The position numbers and the translations under genes were made by a program. The notes beneath the pieces were generated by a model that did no database searches, was not told the DNA's origin, and saw nothing but the letters and a program-made list of their open reading frames with translations. DNA of 64,000 bases from Bacillota bacterium (lineage in GTDB: Bacteria; Bacillota; Clostridia; DSM-8532), in NCBI GenBank assembly GCA_023415825.1, contig JAEZJF010000018.1:300833-364832 (forward strand), given 5' to 3'. How positions within the stretch are numbered: position 1 is the first letter of the stretch; each line of letters opens with the position of its first letter. Positions 1-8,298 of this stretch are shown one piece after another.

Positions 1-28
1 TGAAACACTCGATAAGACCCTTCAAAAC

Positions 29-66
29 ATAATGTGAATGAACTCATTTTTATTCATTCACATTAT
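29..66. repeat. 14-bp perfect inverted repeat
   Basis: The arm ATAATGTGAATGAA (29-42) is repeated as its exact complement at 53-66 with a 10-base spacer. It lies in the AT-rich space downstream of the leftward gene ending at 144. No long T-run follows it on either strand, so it could be a weak terminator or a protein-binding site; which one cannot be decided from sequence. Confidence 0.5.
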
Positions 67-143
67 ATGGCGCCAATGAATGCATGTCAACAAAGTTCAT
101 TCACGGGCGCAGACTTTTTTTCAGTGCTCTTTTTATAATTAAT

Positions 144-839
144 TTAGATGATATTGGGTTTTTTCTTATAAGGCGTATTGCACAGATCTACGCTCAATTG
201 GCCTGTTGTTTCCAACTCAGCGAGAAAAACATCCTCGGCTCCGGATGCACCAAATTTGGCCAACTGCTCGTTTAGCCATGCTATATCAAGCTTTGCGAAT
301 TTCAAATTGTTATACTGTATTTCCCCATCAATGATGAGAGGAAGAGAAATTCCCTCGTAGCGCGTATCAATTTTTAGATCATTTGGTGTAACAGGCCGGC
401 TTTGTGACTTGGGAATAACAGAAAGGTTCCCATTAGGTTCAATGATAGCAAATTCTACATCCGAAACCTTGGAATATCCCTGCAGCCTTAATAGGGAAAG
501 AAGAAAGGGAAGATTCATTTTATTTCTCTTTAGGGCCTCTTTATCTATCTTTCCATTGATGACGATTATATCCGGTCTTGAATCAAAGTTATAGAATCTT
601 TTGTTTAAAGACATCCAGCCTATGACTAAAGCCCCCATGGCAAGTGTGAGTGAACCAAGAAATGCTTTCGTACTGACTTTGAATACAAGCGGTTCTGAGG
701 CCACATTTGCCAATATCATTAAAACAGTAAAGTCATAGGAAGTCAGCTGTGATATGGACTTCTTACCAATCAGCCTTACACAGAACCATGAAAACAGAAG
801 TACCATTATGCATCTTAATATATAAATGATTGCTTCCAT
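144..839 (-). CDS. DUF421 / YetF-family membrane protein
   Basis: This is a 231-residue protein with a short N-terminal membrane part (hydrophobic segments near residues 4-22, 36-56 and 60-76) followed by a soluble YetF-type domain (about residues 85-165) containing the LRLQGYSKVSDVEFAIIE stretch typical of the family. Members sit in the cytoplasmic membrane; their biochemical role is not established, although some contribute to spore or envelope properties in Bacillus. The ATG at 839 has a GAGGAG ribosome site about nine bases upstream. It follows the DUF4363 gene by 13 bases on the same strand, and this DUF4363-DUF421 pairing is common in Clostridia, so the two probably form an operon. Confidence 0.85.
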   Translation of the reverse strand: MEAIIYILRCIMVLLFSWFCVRLIGKKSISQLTSYDFTVLMILANVASEPLVFKVSTKAFLGSLTLAMGALVIGWMSLNKRFYNFDSRPDIIVINGKIDKEALKRNKMNLPFLLSLLRLQGYSKVSDVEFAIIEPNGNLSVIPKSQSRPVTPNDLKIDTRYEGISLPLIIDGEIQYNNLKFAKLDIAWLNEQLAKFGASGAEDVFLAELETTGQLSVDLCNTPYKKKPNII

Positions 840-852
840 TGTCTTACACTCC

Positions 853-1227
853 TCATGGCTGCGGTATAACTTTATTAAAATTATCCCACAGTTCTAGTGA
901 AGATAATGCCAGGCTTACAGCTTCCGTATCATCTTTCGTTTTTATTGCTCCTTGAAGCCTTGCTATATTGTCAACAAAGAGGGAGAAATCTTCTTCCGCA
1001 TAATTGAACATAAGGAGATATTTATTTCTTTCCCACGACTCTACTAGCCTTTTTACGGTTATTTCTGCTTCATTCCAGCTATTCTGGCTGACGTATTCAA
1101 TGATATGATTAAGCTGACTTTTTATGGGTTCGCCTTTGGGGAAAAATATATTTTGAACTATGAAATATGCCAAATAGAGTAATAATACTATTCCTAGCAA
1201 ATACGAAGTTACAGCCCGATTTCTCAA
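853..1227 (-). CDS. DUF4363 family protein
   Basis: This is a 124-residue protein with one N-terminal membrane anchor (about residues 8-27) and a helical outside domain. The family has no assigned function and is usually encoded next to DUF421 proteins, as here. The start codon is TTG at 1227, chosen because a strong AGGAGG site lies eight bases upstream and no ATG is available in frame. I infer a membrane-associated partner of the downstream DUF421 protein. The product name is based on size, topology and neighbourhood rather than a catalytic motif. Confidence 0.7.
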   Translation of the reverse strand: MRNRAVTSYLLGIVLLLYLAYFIVQNIFFPKGEPIKSQLNHIIEYVSQNSWNEAEITVKRLVESWERNKYLLMFNYAEEDFSLFVDNIARLQGAIKTKDDTEAVSLALSSLELWDNFNKVIPQP

Positions 1228-1385
1228 TGCCCGCTCCTCCTGCTCGCACTTTGTCAGGCTTAGTTTTTTGTTTTCCCATGAAAATTATGTATTTTATAAG
1301 TCAGGCTCTTTTCTTTACCCAATTGACAGAAATAACCGATCTGTTTATACTTTATAAAAAGTGAGTGTGCTTAAGATTATAGTCC

Positions 1386-1394
1386 TGTTATAAT
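1386..1394 (+). promoter_or_regulatory. Extended -10 promoter of the MFS gene leader
   Basis: The sequence TGTTATAAT (1386-1394) is an exact extended -10 box (TG, one base, TATAAT). A weak -35 (TGTGCT, 1366-1371) stands 17 bases upstream. Transcription would start near 1401, leaving a leader of about 110 bases before the MFS start codon. Confidence 0.55.
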
Positions 1395-1400
1395 GAGCAG

Positions 1401-1509
1401 CACAGGAAGATTAACTTCTACACGTGGAATAAGCCCCGCGGAGTCACCTTATTGTGATTCCGTGGGCTTTTTTTATACAACAATGTCTTTGGAAACAGAG
1501 GTGTAAACC
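1401..1509 (+). promoter_or_regulatory. Attenuator-like leader of the MFS gene
   Basis: The leader holds a small hairpin (GGAAG/CTTCT, about 1405-1419) and then a strong stem (1432-1447 with 1454-1468) ending in seven T residues (1468-1474), that is, an intrinsic terminator placed before the coding region. A three-codon reading frame GTG-GAA-TAA (1424-1432) abuts the stem. In addition, an open frame runs from ATG 1393 through the terminator to a TAA at 1504, three bases before the MFS start and in the same frame. The arrangement resembles ribosome-mediated attenuators of antibiotic-induced transporters and ABC-F genes; this is inference. Confidence 0.5.
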
Positions 1510-2712
1510 ATGCCGGAAATAAAGGAAAATAGCTCCTTCATGCGAAATATCCGTATTTATTATATTTATATGGCGACATTTCAATTACTTATCGGCCCCA
1601 TTCTAACCCTATATTTGCTTTACAAAGGGTTAAGCTTCACCGAGATGATGACCCTTCAATCCCTCTACTCCATTGCCGTTTTTGTGCTGGAGGTACCGAC
1701 AGGCGCTGTGGGTGATTTGCTTGGGCGCAAAAAAAGCCTGGTCCTTGCCGGTATTTCCATGACCCTGGGTACAGTGGCTTATATGACGGGTTCTCATTTT
1801 TTACAGTTCGCCCTTGGAGAGCTGTTATTTGCATGCGGAATGAGCTTTAAATCCGGGTCGGATACTTCCCTGGTTTACGATTCCTTGAAGAAGCTTGATA
1901 GGATCAAGGATTATGCAAGCATTCAGGGAAAGGGCGACTCATTTGCTCTGATCACCCAGATATTTGGATCAATTATTGCGGGCTTTATCTACGAAATGAA
2001 CCCGGAATTTCCTTTATTGCTTTCAGCCGTATTCTTGATGATTTCGGCCGGAACAGCCCTGTTTTTCCATGAAGTAAAGACCTACGAGCATGAAGAAAAA
2101 CCCGGCTATATCAAACAGATTGTATTAAGCGGTCAATACCTGGCCGGTCATAAACGGGTCCGGTCCATTGTCATTTATTCTGTTTTCTTTTTTGTTTTTT
2201 TCAGGGTCGGGTTCTGGTTCTACCAGCCCTATTTTCAGGCCGTAAAAATTGATGCGGGCTATTTCGGCATTCTTTTTGCATTATTCAATCTTGTGGCCGC
2301 TGTTTCAGCCCGGTTTTCCGGCAAGTTCATTAAAAAGACAAAAGGAAAATCCATGATAGCCCTTTCGGTCCTGCTCGCGCTCTCATTCCTTCTTATGGGC
2401 CTCACCAGAATGTGGTTTGGGTTTATATTCATCTGTTTGCAGCAGATTGCCAGAGGGGTTCATCATCCTGTTTTCATGAAATATATGAATAAACATATTC
2501 CCAGCAATCAGAGATCCACAACGCTTTCATTCAGCAGTCTACTGCAAAACTTGGCTGCCGCAGCGGCCTTCCCTTTAGCAGGCTATGCCATGGACAGACT
2601 TGATGCTGTCAGCATCAATTTGTATACAGGGCTGATCATGCTTGTTGGTACCGTCTTTTTTCATTACTTTTTAAAAGGGCGGATGGAAGCAGCGCAGATC
2701 AAAGACTCTTAA
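1510..2712 (+). CDS. MFS efflux transporter
   Basis: This 400-residue protein has about 12 hydrophobic segments and the MFS motif A in loop 2-3, read as GDLLGRKKS near residue 72, followed by a second half beginning near residue 200. It belongs to the major facilitator superfamily, in the broad drug/proton antiporter type; the substrate cannot be read from sequence. The ATG at 1510 is preceded by GAGGTG at a suitable distance. A terminator-bearing leader upstream suggests inducible expression by transcription attenuation, which would fit a drug exporter. The gene is convergent with the AEC transporter downstream, with no obvious terminator in the 36-base gap. Confidence 0.85.
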   Translation: MPEIKENSSFMRNIRIYYIYMATFQLLIGPILTLYLLYKGLSFTEMMTLQSLYSIAVFVLEVPTGAVGDLLGRKKSLVLAGISMTLGTVAYMTGSHFLQFALGELLFACGMSFKSGSDTSLVYDSLKKLDRIKDYASIQGKGDSFALITQIFGSIIAGFIYEMNPEFPLLLSAVFLMISAGTALFFHEVKTYEHEEKPGYIKQIVLSGQYLAGHKRVRSIVIYSVFFFVFFRVGFWFYQPYFQAVKIDAGYFGILFALFNLVAAVSARFSGKFIKKTKGKSMIALSVLLALSFLLMGLTRMWFGFIFICLQQIARGVHHPVFMKYMNKHIPSNQRSTTLSFSSLLQNLAAAAAFPLAGYAMDRLDAVSINLYTGLIMLVGTVFFHYFLKGRMEAAQIKDS

Positions 2713-2748
2713 GCCTTTTCATCCAATAAGCTCCAACTTTTATTATGG

Positions 2749-3696
2749 CTAAATAATATGAAAATTCTTGAGTAAAAGCAGTCCCGCGAACATGGTAATG
2801 CTTGAAAAAACAGTGGTATACATAACCAGGAGTCCTGCAAGACTATCGTCGCTTTTCATGACCTTGGCCATGACGAAGGAAGAAACAGCCGTTGAGGAAC
2901 CGAAAATAAAGTAGAGAGCCCCCATCTCAAAAGATGTAAAGTCGAAGAAAAGCAGTGCGGGTACAATGGCCAGCAAGGGGCTTAGAACAAGCTTGATAAA
3001 ACTGCCCCATAAGATCATGCCGGGCTTTGAAAACAGGCTTTTCAGCTCTAATTGGCCTCCCAGGGCAATTAGAGCCAGAGGGGTTGCCATTGAAGCCAGA
3101 TCGTCTATGACCTGGGATAAAAAAGGTGGGAAGTTAATACCCAAAAGGGATACGGCCACACCTGCAAGAGCACCCTTCACAATGGGGTTTCTCATGACCT
3201 CGGGCAAAACGCTGCGTATTCCCACTTTTTTATTTTCCGGTGAGAGGGCCGTGAGAATGATGAGGGAGATAATGTTAAAGGTAACGGCCGCAAAAGGAAG
3301 CAGCATGATTGTAGATAGACTACCTGTATCACCAAATACGTTGATGGAAAGAGAAACACCCATTAAGACGCAATTGCTGCGATAGCTCCCTTGGATAAAA
3401 GCGCCGCAAGCCCGCCTGTCCTTAATGAAGCGCGGGACGATAAGCCAGAGAAAAAGCCCTAATATCAAGCAAATAAAAACGCCATAGCCAACAAATAGGG
3501 GATTAAAATTTAATGTAATGTCAATTTGATAAATTTGCCTGAACATGACCAACGGAAAGAGATAATGAAATACAAAATCACTGGATGTATCCATAAAATG
3601 CTGGTCAATGACTTTTTTCCGTCTTAAAAAAAAGCCCAGTACAATCATGATGAAAAGCGGAGCAATGGCACTGAATGCAAAAATGATATTCTGCAC
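2749..3696 (-). CDS. AEC family transporter (auxin efflux carrier type)
   Basis: This 315-residue integral membrane protein has about ten hydrophobic segments arranged as two halves separated by a charged central loop near residues 150-165. The pattern matches the AEC superfamily (PF03547), whose bacterial members move malate, malonate or other small carboxylates. The start is GTG at 3696, with an AGGGGG ribosome site eight bases upstream. It appears to be transcribed alone. The upstream region contains the hairpin 3743-3770 and a long copy of the dispersed repeat family. The substrate is unknown. Confidence 0.85.
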   Translation of the reverse strand: MQNIIFAFSAIAPLFIMIVLGFFLRRKKVIDQHFMDTSSDFVFHYLFPLVMFRQIYQIDITLNFNPLFVGYGVFICLILGLFLWLIVPRFIKDRRACGAFIQGSYRSNCVLMGVSLSINVFGDTGSLSTIMLLPFAAVTFNIISLIILTALSPENKKVGIRSVLPEVMRNPIVKGALAGVAVSLLGINFPPFLSQVIDDLASMATPLALIALGGQLELKSLFSKPGMILWGSFIKLVLSPLLAIVPALLFFDFTSFEMGALYFIFGSSTAVSSFVMAKVMKSDDSLAGLLVMYTTVFSSITMFAGLLLLKNFHII

Positions 3697-3742
3697 TATT
3701 TTATCCCCCTGTATGTAAAAGAGCTACTCATAATATAAAATC

Positions 3743-3770
3743 CCCAAAAAGGAACTACCCTTTTGGGGGA
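3743..3770. repeat. Hairpin upstream of the AEC gene
   Basis: CCCCAAAA near 3743 pairs with TTTTGGGG near 3761-3768 across a short loop. It sits between the AEC gene start and the dispersed repeat at 3771. It could end transcription arriving from the thi operon side, although it lacks a clean T-run beyond the stem. Confidence 0.45.
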
Positions 3771-3951
3771 TTAATACGAAGTATCAATAACTTGGGAACC
3801 CGCTGCCTTTAGGGGTCACCTTTAGGCGTTCGAAATACTAATTTCTCTTGCGGGTCTAGGCTTGTTAACGGGTCGAGTCTTGTTGGTGCTTCCGCACCCC
3901 TGTTGTTCGTTCTTTAAAGAACGAACTCTGGTAACGGGTAATGTTATTATA
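3771..3951 (-). repeat. Dispersed repeat family R, longest copy
   Basis: Read on the minus strand this begins with TATAATAACATTACCCGTTACC and ends with CCCAAGTTATTGATACTTCG plus TATTAA. The same two ends frame the much shorter copy at 31767-31837. The interior, about 130 bases, holds further ACCCGTT- and ACAAGCCT-like pieces and a perfect 22-base palindrome (3905-3926, half-site GTTCGTTCTTT). It fills most of the spacer between the AEC gene and the thi operon. There is no coding capacity. Confidence 0.7.
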
Positions 3952-3989
3952 TCACAATATAGCATGAGCAGACAGTCTAAATGGCCGAT

Positions 3990-4673
3990 TTATTTAAAAA
4001 CTTGCCGCTCCACTCCCCCTTTAGCTACAGGCATAGGAGCATATTGAAAGTCATAGAGACAGCCTTCCGCTATTTTTGAAATATCCTCCCAATATAATTC
4101 TGAGTATTTGTCATAGACACCATAGACTTTCATTCCTGCTAGTCGTGCGCTGCGAACAGCCGGAAAAATATCTTCAAAAACGATGCAATCTTTAGGGGCC
4201 ACTTGAATTTTTTCAGCCGCATAGAGAAACAGATCGGGAAATTCCTTTCCTCGCGAAACATCCTCCGATGAACACAGGGCGTCAAATAGATCAAATATTC
4301 CGTTATTCCGCAAAGCAGGTTTATAAAGAACTGGAGGAAGGCCGGTAGCCACAGCCAGCTTGATGCCGTGTGCTTTCAACTGCGTTAAATACTCTTTAAC
4401 ATATGGTTTGGTCCGAACAGCATGACTGTATTTGTCCAGCGCCATGGCATTCCATTCAGAAATGATCGCAGCCGGTTCTTCCGAAAACCCGAATAGTTTA
4501 ATGGTGTATTCTGCCGCCTCCTTGAAGCTTCGGGCACAGATTGCATTAATATAACCATCCGGAACAGCCAACCCGCGTTTTGCTAAAAATTCAACATCAA
4601 TCTGTTCCCAAACATCCATGGAATCAAGGAGAGTACCATCAAGGTCAAAAATAGCAGCTTGAAAATCAATCAT
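3990..4673 (-). CDS. HAD-superfamily hydrolase in the thiamine operon
   Basis: This 227-residue protein carries the HAD motif I FDLDGTLLDS (nucleophile Asp10, acid Asp12), a helical cap, motif II in VATG (about residue 108) and motif IV in FEDI (about residue 172). It belongs to the beta-phosphoglucomutase-like HAD-IA group of cytosolic phosphatases and phosphomutases. Its start overlaps the end of thiE by eight bases, so it is translationally coupled and under the TPP riboswitch. Given that setting, it may dephosphorylate a thiamine intermediate such as thiamine phosphate, but this is inference and a general sugar-phosphate phosphatase is equally possible. Confidence 0.85.
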   Translation of the reverse strand: MIDFQAAIFDLDGTLLDSMDVWEQIDVEFLAKRGLAVPDGYINAICARSFKEAAEYTIKLFGFSEEPAAIISEWNAMALDKYSHAVRTKPYVKEYLTQLKAHGIKLAVATGLPPVLYKPALRNNGIFDLFDALCSSEDVSRGKEFPDLFLYAAEKIQVAPKDCIVFEDIFPAVRSARLAGMKVYGVYDKYSELYWEDISKIAEGCLYDFQYAPMPVAKGGVERQVFK

Positions 4674-5310
4674 TTCTTTCCTCCTTTAGAAAGAGATTTT
4701 TTAGTTCTTTTGCCACAGCCTGTATGTCCTTGGCAGAAAGAATAGCGGAGACCACAGCTACGCCGTTAATTCCTGTACCCCTAAAAATCGGGATTGTCGT
4801 TTTATTGATACCACCAATTACGACAATGGGTATGGATACATCCCTGCGTATTTGCCCAAGCTCATTCATTGACACCAGATGTGCATCCGTTTTTGTCCCT
4901 GTTGTAAACATGGCGCCCACGCCAAGATAATCCGCTCCGTCAGCCTGTGCCTGCTTCGCTTCCTTTAAAGTGGAAGCAGAGACACCGAGAATTTTATTCG
5001 CTCCGATCAGCCGTCGGACGATTGCTGCGGAAAGATCTTCCTGCCCGACATGTACGCCTGCGGCATCAACAGCAAGGGCAATATCCACACGGTCATTGAT
5101 GATAAGGGGAATGCCGTACCGGTCTGTTACGCTCTTGACGCTTTGAGCGATATTAAAAAATTCAAGGGAAGATGCGGTCTTTTCCCTGAGCTGCACCAAT
5201 GTACAGCCACCTCGGACAGCACTTTCTACCGCCTCTGCCAGCGAAGGGGCATTCATGAGTGTGCGGTCGGTGACAAGATAAAGAGAATAATCTACATTAT
5301 GCTTCATCAT
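4666..5310 (-). CDS. thiE: Thiamine-phosphate synthase
   Basis: ThiE joins hydroxymethylpyrimidine diphosphate and thiazole phosphate to give thiamine monophosphate in the cytosol. The 214-residue TIM barrel shows the family features in order: LVTDR near the start, VQLREK (about residue 40), LIINDR (about 70), GVHVGQED (about 89), a phosphate-binding GVSAST, and GVGAMF near residue 130, ending with the VIGGIN glycine motif. It is the third gene of thiD-thiM-thiE-HAD: it overlaps thiM by 14 bases and the HAD gene by eight. Size is normal for the family. Confidence 0.95.
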   Translation of the reverse strand: MMKHNVDYSLYLVTDRTLMNAPSLAEAVESAVRGGCTLVQLREKTASSLEFFNIAQSVKSVTDRYGIPLIINDRVDIALAVDAAGVHVGQEDLSAAIVRRLIGANKILGVSASTLKEAKQAQADGADYLGVGAMFTTGTKTDAHLVSMNELGQIRRDVSIPIVVIGGINKTTIPIFRGTGINGVAVVSAILSAKDIQAVAKELKNLFLKEERND

Positions 5311-6118
5311 ATTTCATCCTTTCGTGTAGCGTATTTGCATCCAGCTTACTGATTGCATCCAGAATCCCCATATGAAAGTTGCCATTCCCAGCCTGACCGG
5401 ATTTCTCATAAGCCAACTCACCCGCAATGCCCATGCAGAGCAACGCCGCAACGGTTCCCTCGAAGGCTTGATTCGGCATGGCTCCGCAAAATGCGCCAAT
5501 CAGGGATGAACACATGCAGCCCGTGCCCGTCACACCTGAAAGGGTAGGATGCCCGTTGTGAATATGGATGGTGCGACCTCCATCCGATACCGTATCCACG
5601 GCACCTGTGATTGCAACCACACAGCCCAGCCTTTGTGCCAAATTCCGTGCAATTTCCCCAGCGTCACCGCCATCGTGTTCCGAAGCATCCACGCCTTTTG
5701 TATTGGCCGAAAGCCCTGCAATAAAGCGGATCTCCGAGAGATTACCTCGCACCACGGCAACCTTGATTCCGTCGAGGATACGTTCAACAGTATCGTTGCG
5801 CATTTTAGATGCTCCGGCTCCTACGGGATCAAACACTACAGGAACACCGATTTGATTTGCACTCTTCCCGGCAATCATCATTGATTCTACCGTGCGGTTG
5901 TTGAGCGTTCCGATATTGAGTACCACCGAAGAAGCCATAGCGGCAATATCGCCCGCTTCCTCTGCGGCATCCGCCATAATGGGCGATGCACCGATAGCCA
6001 GCGTGATGTTGGCGCAGTCATTTACGGTCACGTAATTGGTAATATGATGAACCAATGGCTTTATGCTTCGCACAAGCGCAAGTAGCCGAGTAAATTCATT
6101 ACTATTCGTCATGTTCAT
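5297..6118 (-). CDS. thiM: Hydroxyethylthiazole kinase
   Basis: ThiM phosphorylates the thiazole alcohol in thiamine salvage. The 273-residue protein has the ribokinase-like ThiM fold, with PLVHHITNYVTVNDCAN near residue 20, MADAAEE (about 49), FDPVGAGAS (about 96), and the C-terminal anion-hole motif GTGCM with the catalytic cysteine near residue 200. It overlaps the end of thiD by four bases and the start of thiE by 14. With thiD and thiE and no thiC, thiG or thiH nearby, the operon looks built for salvage of pyrimidine and thiazole moieties. Confidence 0.95.
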   Translation of the reverse strand: MNMTNSNEFTRLLALVRSIKPLVHHITNYVTVNDCANITLAIGASPIMADAAEEAGDIAAMASSVVLNIGTLNNRTVESMMIAGKSANQIGVPVVFDPVGAGASKMRNDTVERILDGIKVAVVRGNLSEIRFIAGLSANTKGVDASEHDGGDAGEIARNLAQRLGCVVAITGAVDTVSDGGRTIHIHNGHPTLSGVTGTGCMCSSLIGAFCGAMPNQAFEGTVAALLCMGIAGELAYEKSGQAGNGNFHMGILDAISKLDANTLHERMKYDEA

Positions 6119-6933
6119 TTCCCCCTTCCTCCCGATTGACGCAAACCATTTTTGTATAGATCATAAAAATGATGTGTTGGTCCATTCCCCTTGCCAATAG
6201 CCAGAGAATGCTCAATGGCAGTTGTCACATACTGCTTTGCACGCTCTGTAGCCTCCGATATAGATAACCCAAGGGCAAGGTTGGACGCGATAGCTGAGGA
6301 AAAGGTGCAACCGGTGCCGTGTGTGTTTTTGGTATTAATGCGCTGTGTTTCATAATAATAAAAATGCTGCCCGTCATATAAGACATCTACTGCATTTCCT
6401 TCAGCATGCCCTCCTTTTACGATGATACTTTTACAACCCATTTCATGAATCCGTTTCGCGGCGGTTTCCATGTCGCCTATATTAAGGATGTCCATACGTG
6501 AGATTTTTTCCGCTTCCGGAATGTTGGGAGTGAGAACATCCGCACAAGGGATAATAACCTTTATCAACGTATCTACGGCATTCGGGTTCATCAGCGGGCA
6601 GCCGTTTTTTGCATACATCACAGGATCAATCACGATATTCCCTGGGCTATATTGACGAAGCTTTTCTGCAACCGCCTCCATACAGGAGGGCGTGGACAAC
6701 ATACCGATTTTTACAGCATCCACTTCGATGTCCTCAAACACGGCGTCAATTTGCTTTTGAATCATATCCGGCGTAATATCCTGTATGTCGATAACACGGC
6801 TTGTATTCTCGGCTACCACCGATACGATAACGCTCATGCCGAAAACGCCATGGGCGGAAAAGGTTTTGAGATCTGCCTGTATTCCAGCGCCGCCACTGCA
6901 ATCCGATCCTGCAATACTCAATACTTTTTTCAT
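6115..6933 (-). CDS. thiD: Hydroxymethylpyrimidine (phosphate) kinase
   Basis: ThiD phosphorylates HMP and HMP-phosphate to HMP diphosphate. The 272-residue ribokinase-family protein opens with SIAGSDCSGGAGIQADLKTF, diagnostic for ThiD, and carries DPVM near residue 103, IVKGGH (about 171) and the GTGCTFSSA anion hole (about 206-214). It is the first gene of the operon, with an AAGGAGG ribosome site directly upstream. Expression is set by the TPP riboswitch and terminator at 6947-7083. The next gene overlaps by four bases. Confidence 0.95.
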   Translation of the reverse strand: MKKVLSIAGSDCSGGAGIQADLKTFSAHGVFGMSVIVSVVAENTSRVIDIQDITPDMIQKQIDAVFEDIEVDAVKIGMLSTPSCMEAVAEKLRQYSPGNIVIDPVMYAKNGCPLMNPNAVDTLIKVIIPCADVLTPNIPEAEKISRMDILNIGDMETAAKRIHEMGCKSIIVKGGHAEGNAVDVLYDGQHFYYYETQRINTKNTHGTGCTFSSAIASNLALGLSISEATERAKQYVTTAIEHSLAIGKGNGPTHHFYDLYKNGLRQSGGRGK

Positions 6934-6946
6934 AAAAAATCCTCCT

Positions 6947-6986
6947 TAAAAAAAATAAGGTGCCTTCCGAAATATCGGAAAGCACC
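6947..6986 (-). terminator. Intrinsic terminator of the TPP riboswitch
   Basis: On the minus strand GGTGCTTTCCGA pairs with TCGGAAGGCACC (6959-6986, one mismatch) and is followed by a T-rich run (6947-6956). It sits between the TPP aptamer and the thiD ribosome site, so it is the expression platform: thiamine diphosphate binding should favour this stem and stop transcription. Confidence 0.85.
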
Positions 6987-6997
6987 CAATTGAACAT

Positions 6998-7083
6998 CGT
7001 GTAATGCTTCCCTACGTCGGTCTTAACCAACAGGTTCAAAGGGTCAGGTTTTACCTTCTCAACTCAAAAGAGTCCCCCCGCAA
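6998..7083 (-). promoter_or_regulatory. TPP riboswitch (THI element)
   Basis: The minus strand reads GGGGGGACTC, then GTTGAGA, then CCTGACCCTTTGAACCTG, a variable stem GGTTAAGACC, and CGTAGGGAAGC. These are the conserved blocks of the thiamine diphosphate aptamer in the right order. It is followed at once by an intrinsic terminator and then thiD. The promoter should lie just upstream (minus strand), where TAGAAT occurs near 7096-7101. Confidence 0.93.
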
Positions 7084-7130
7084 AAAGTTAGCAGTATTCT
7101 ATTGTGGTTAAATCGATCTTTTTTAAAGCT

Positions 7131-8258
7131 TTACCTGCAGAATTTATGGAAACGTAAAATATCGTTTACTGTGGAGGTTAAATCCTGCTTGCTGCGAAGA
7201 CTTGCTTTTTCAAAAGGTATGGCCAACCGATTGATGCTGAAAATTGCGGTGACGCCTTTATCATAAGCAGCCGTCGCATCATCTCCCACATCGCCTACCA
7301 CGGCTACTACCGGGACATTTTGCTTCACCGATCTTTGAGACACGCCTATAACCACCTTGCCACGGAGACTCTGGCCGTCGATTTTCCCCTCACCTGTAAA
7401 GACAAGGTCCGCTCCTTTAAGAATATCCTCAAACTGAACCAAATCCAAGACCGTCTGGATTCCGGCCTTTAGCTCTCCCCCAAAGAAGGCGGCTATACCG
7501 GCCCCCATGGCACCAGCCGCTCCTGCGCCCGGTAATTGAGAAACATCTATACCTAAATCCTTGGTGATTTGTTCAGAAAGCGCTCTTAAATTTTCGTCCA
7601 ATAGCTCAACCATCGCAGCATCGGCTCCTTTTTGCGGACCGAAGATATAGGCGGCACCTGTTTTCCCGAACATGGGGTTATCAATGTCGCACATTGCCGT
7701 TATTTTACAGTCCTTAAGCAGTTCCTTTGCTGAGTTGGCATTTATGGCTTTTATCTGGGATAAAGTCCCCCCGGTAGGTATAAAGGCCTTTCCTTCACTG
7801 TTGAGGAATTGCACTCCAAGGGCGGCAGCCATACCGGTTCCCCCGTCATTGGTGCAGCTTCCGCCCAAACCAATGATAAGCTCACGGCAACCATTTTCAA
7901 CAGCATGCCGTATCATTTCTCCGACACCGTAAGTGGTGGTCAGCGCCGGGTTTTCTCTTCCCTTGATCAAAGGCAGACCTGCTGCCTGGGCCATCTCAAT
8001 GACTGCGGTATCCCCAAATCGGGCATAAAAACAGTCCTGCTTCTCCTGATAAGGTCCGCTGACCGTTATGGAGACACGGTCTCCTTTCATAGCATGTAGA
8101 AAACAATCCACAGTACCTTCGCCACCATCGGCAACGGGTATTGTCACAACCTGACAATCAGGATAATAATCCAAAACTCTGGATTTTATGATTTCACAAA
8201 TTTCCACTGACGAAAGGGTACCCTTAAAGGAATCCGGAATGATAACGCATTTCTTCAT
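7131..8258 (-). CDS. Glycerate kinase (GlxK/GarK type)
   Basis: This cytosolic enzyme phosphorylates D-glycerate with ATP. The 375-residue protein has the family start (IIPDSFKGTLSS, residues 6-17), DGGEGT near 45, the GLGGSCTNDGGTG nucleotide/substrate motif near 131, and FTGEGKIDGQS near 287. Together with the tartronate semialdehyde reductase gene immediately upstream on the same strand, it forms the standard route from tartronate semialdehyde to phosphoglycerate. It has its own promoter (8299-8327), with a possible operator over the start site that is shared with the ABC/transketolase operon promoter. Confidence 0.93.
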   Translation of the reverse strand: MKKCVIIPDSFKGTLSSVEICEIIKSRVLDYYPDCQVVTIPVADGGEGTVDCFLHAMKGDRVSITVSGPYQEKQDCFYARFGDTAVIEMAQAAGLPLIKGRENPALTTTYGVGEMIRHAVENGCRELIIGLGGSCTNDGGTGMAAALGVQFLNSEGKAFIPTGGTLSQIKAINANSAKELLKDCKITAMCDIDNPMFGKTGAAYIFGPQKGADAAMVELLDENLRALSEQITKDLGIDVSQLPGAGAAGAMGAGIAAFFGGELKAGIQTVLDLVQFEDILKGADLVFTGEGKIDGQSLRGKVVIGVSQRSVKQNVPVVAVVGDVGDDATAAYDKGVTAIFSINRLAIPFEKASLRSKQDLTSTVNDILRFHKFCR

Positions 8259-8278
8259 TGCTTAATCTCCTTTTGATA

Positions 8279-8290
8279 ACGTCATACGTC
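8279..8290 (-). promoter_or_regulatory. Candidate operator of glycerate kinase
   Basis: ACGTCATACGTC (plus strand) is identical to a site at 30541-30552 in front of the ABC transporter operon. It begins eight bases downstream of the -10 box and therefore covers the expected transcription start, a position typical of a repressor. A GntR/FCD regulator is the most likely ligand by context; this is unproved. Confidence 0.5.
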
Positions 8291-8298
8291 CTATGTTT

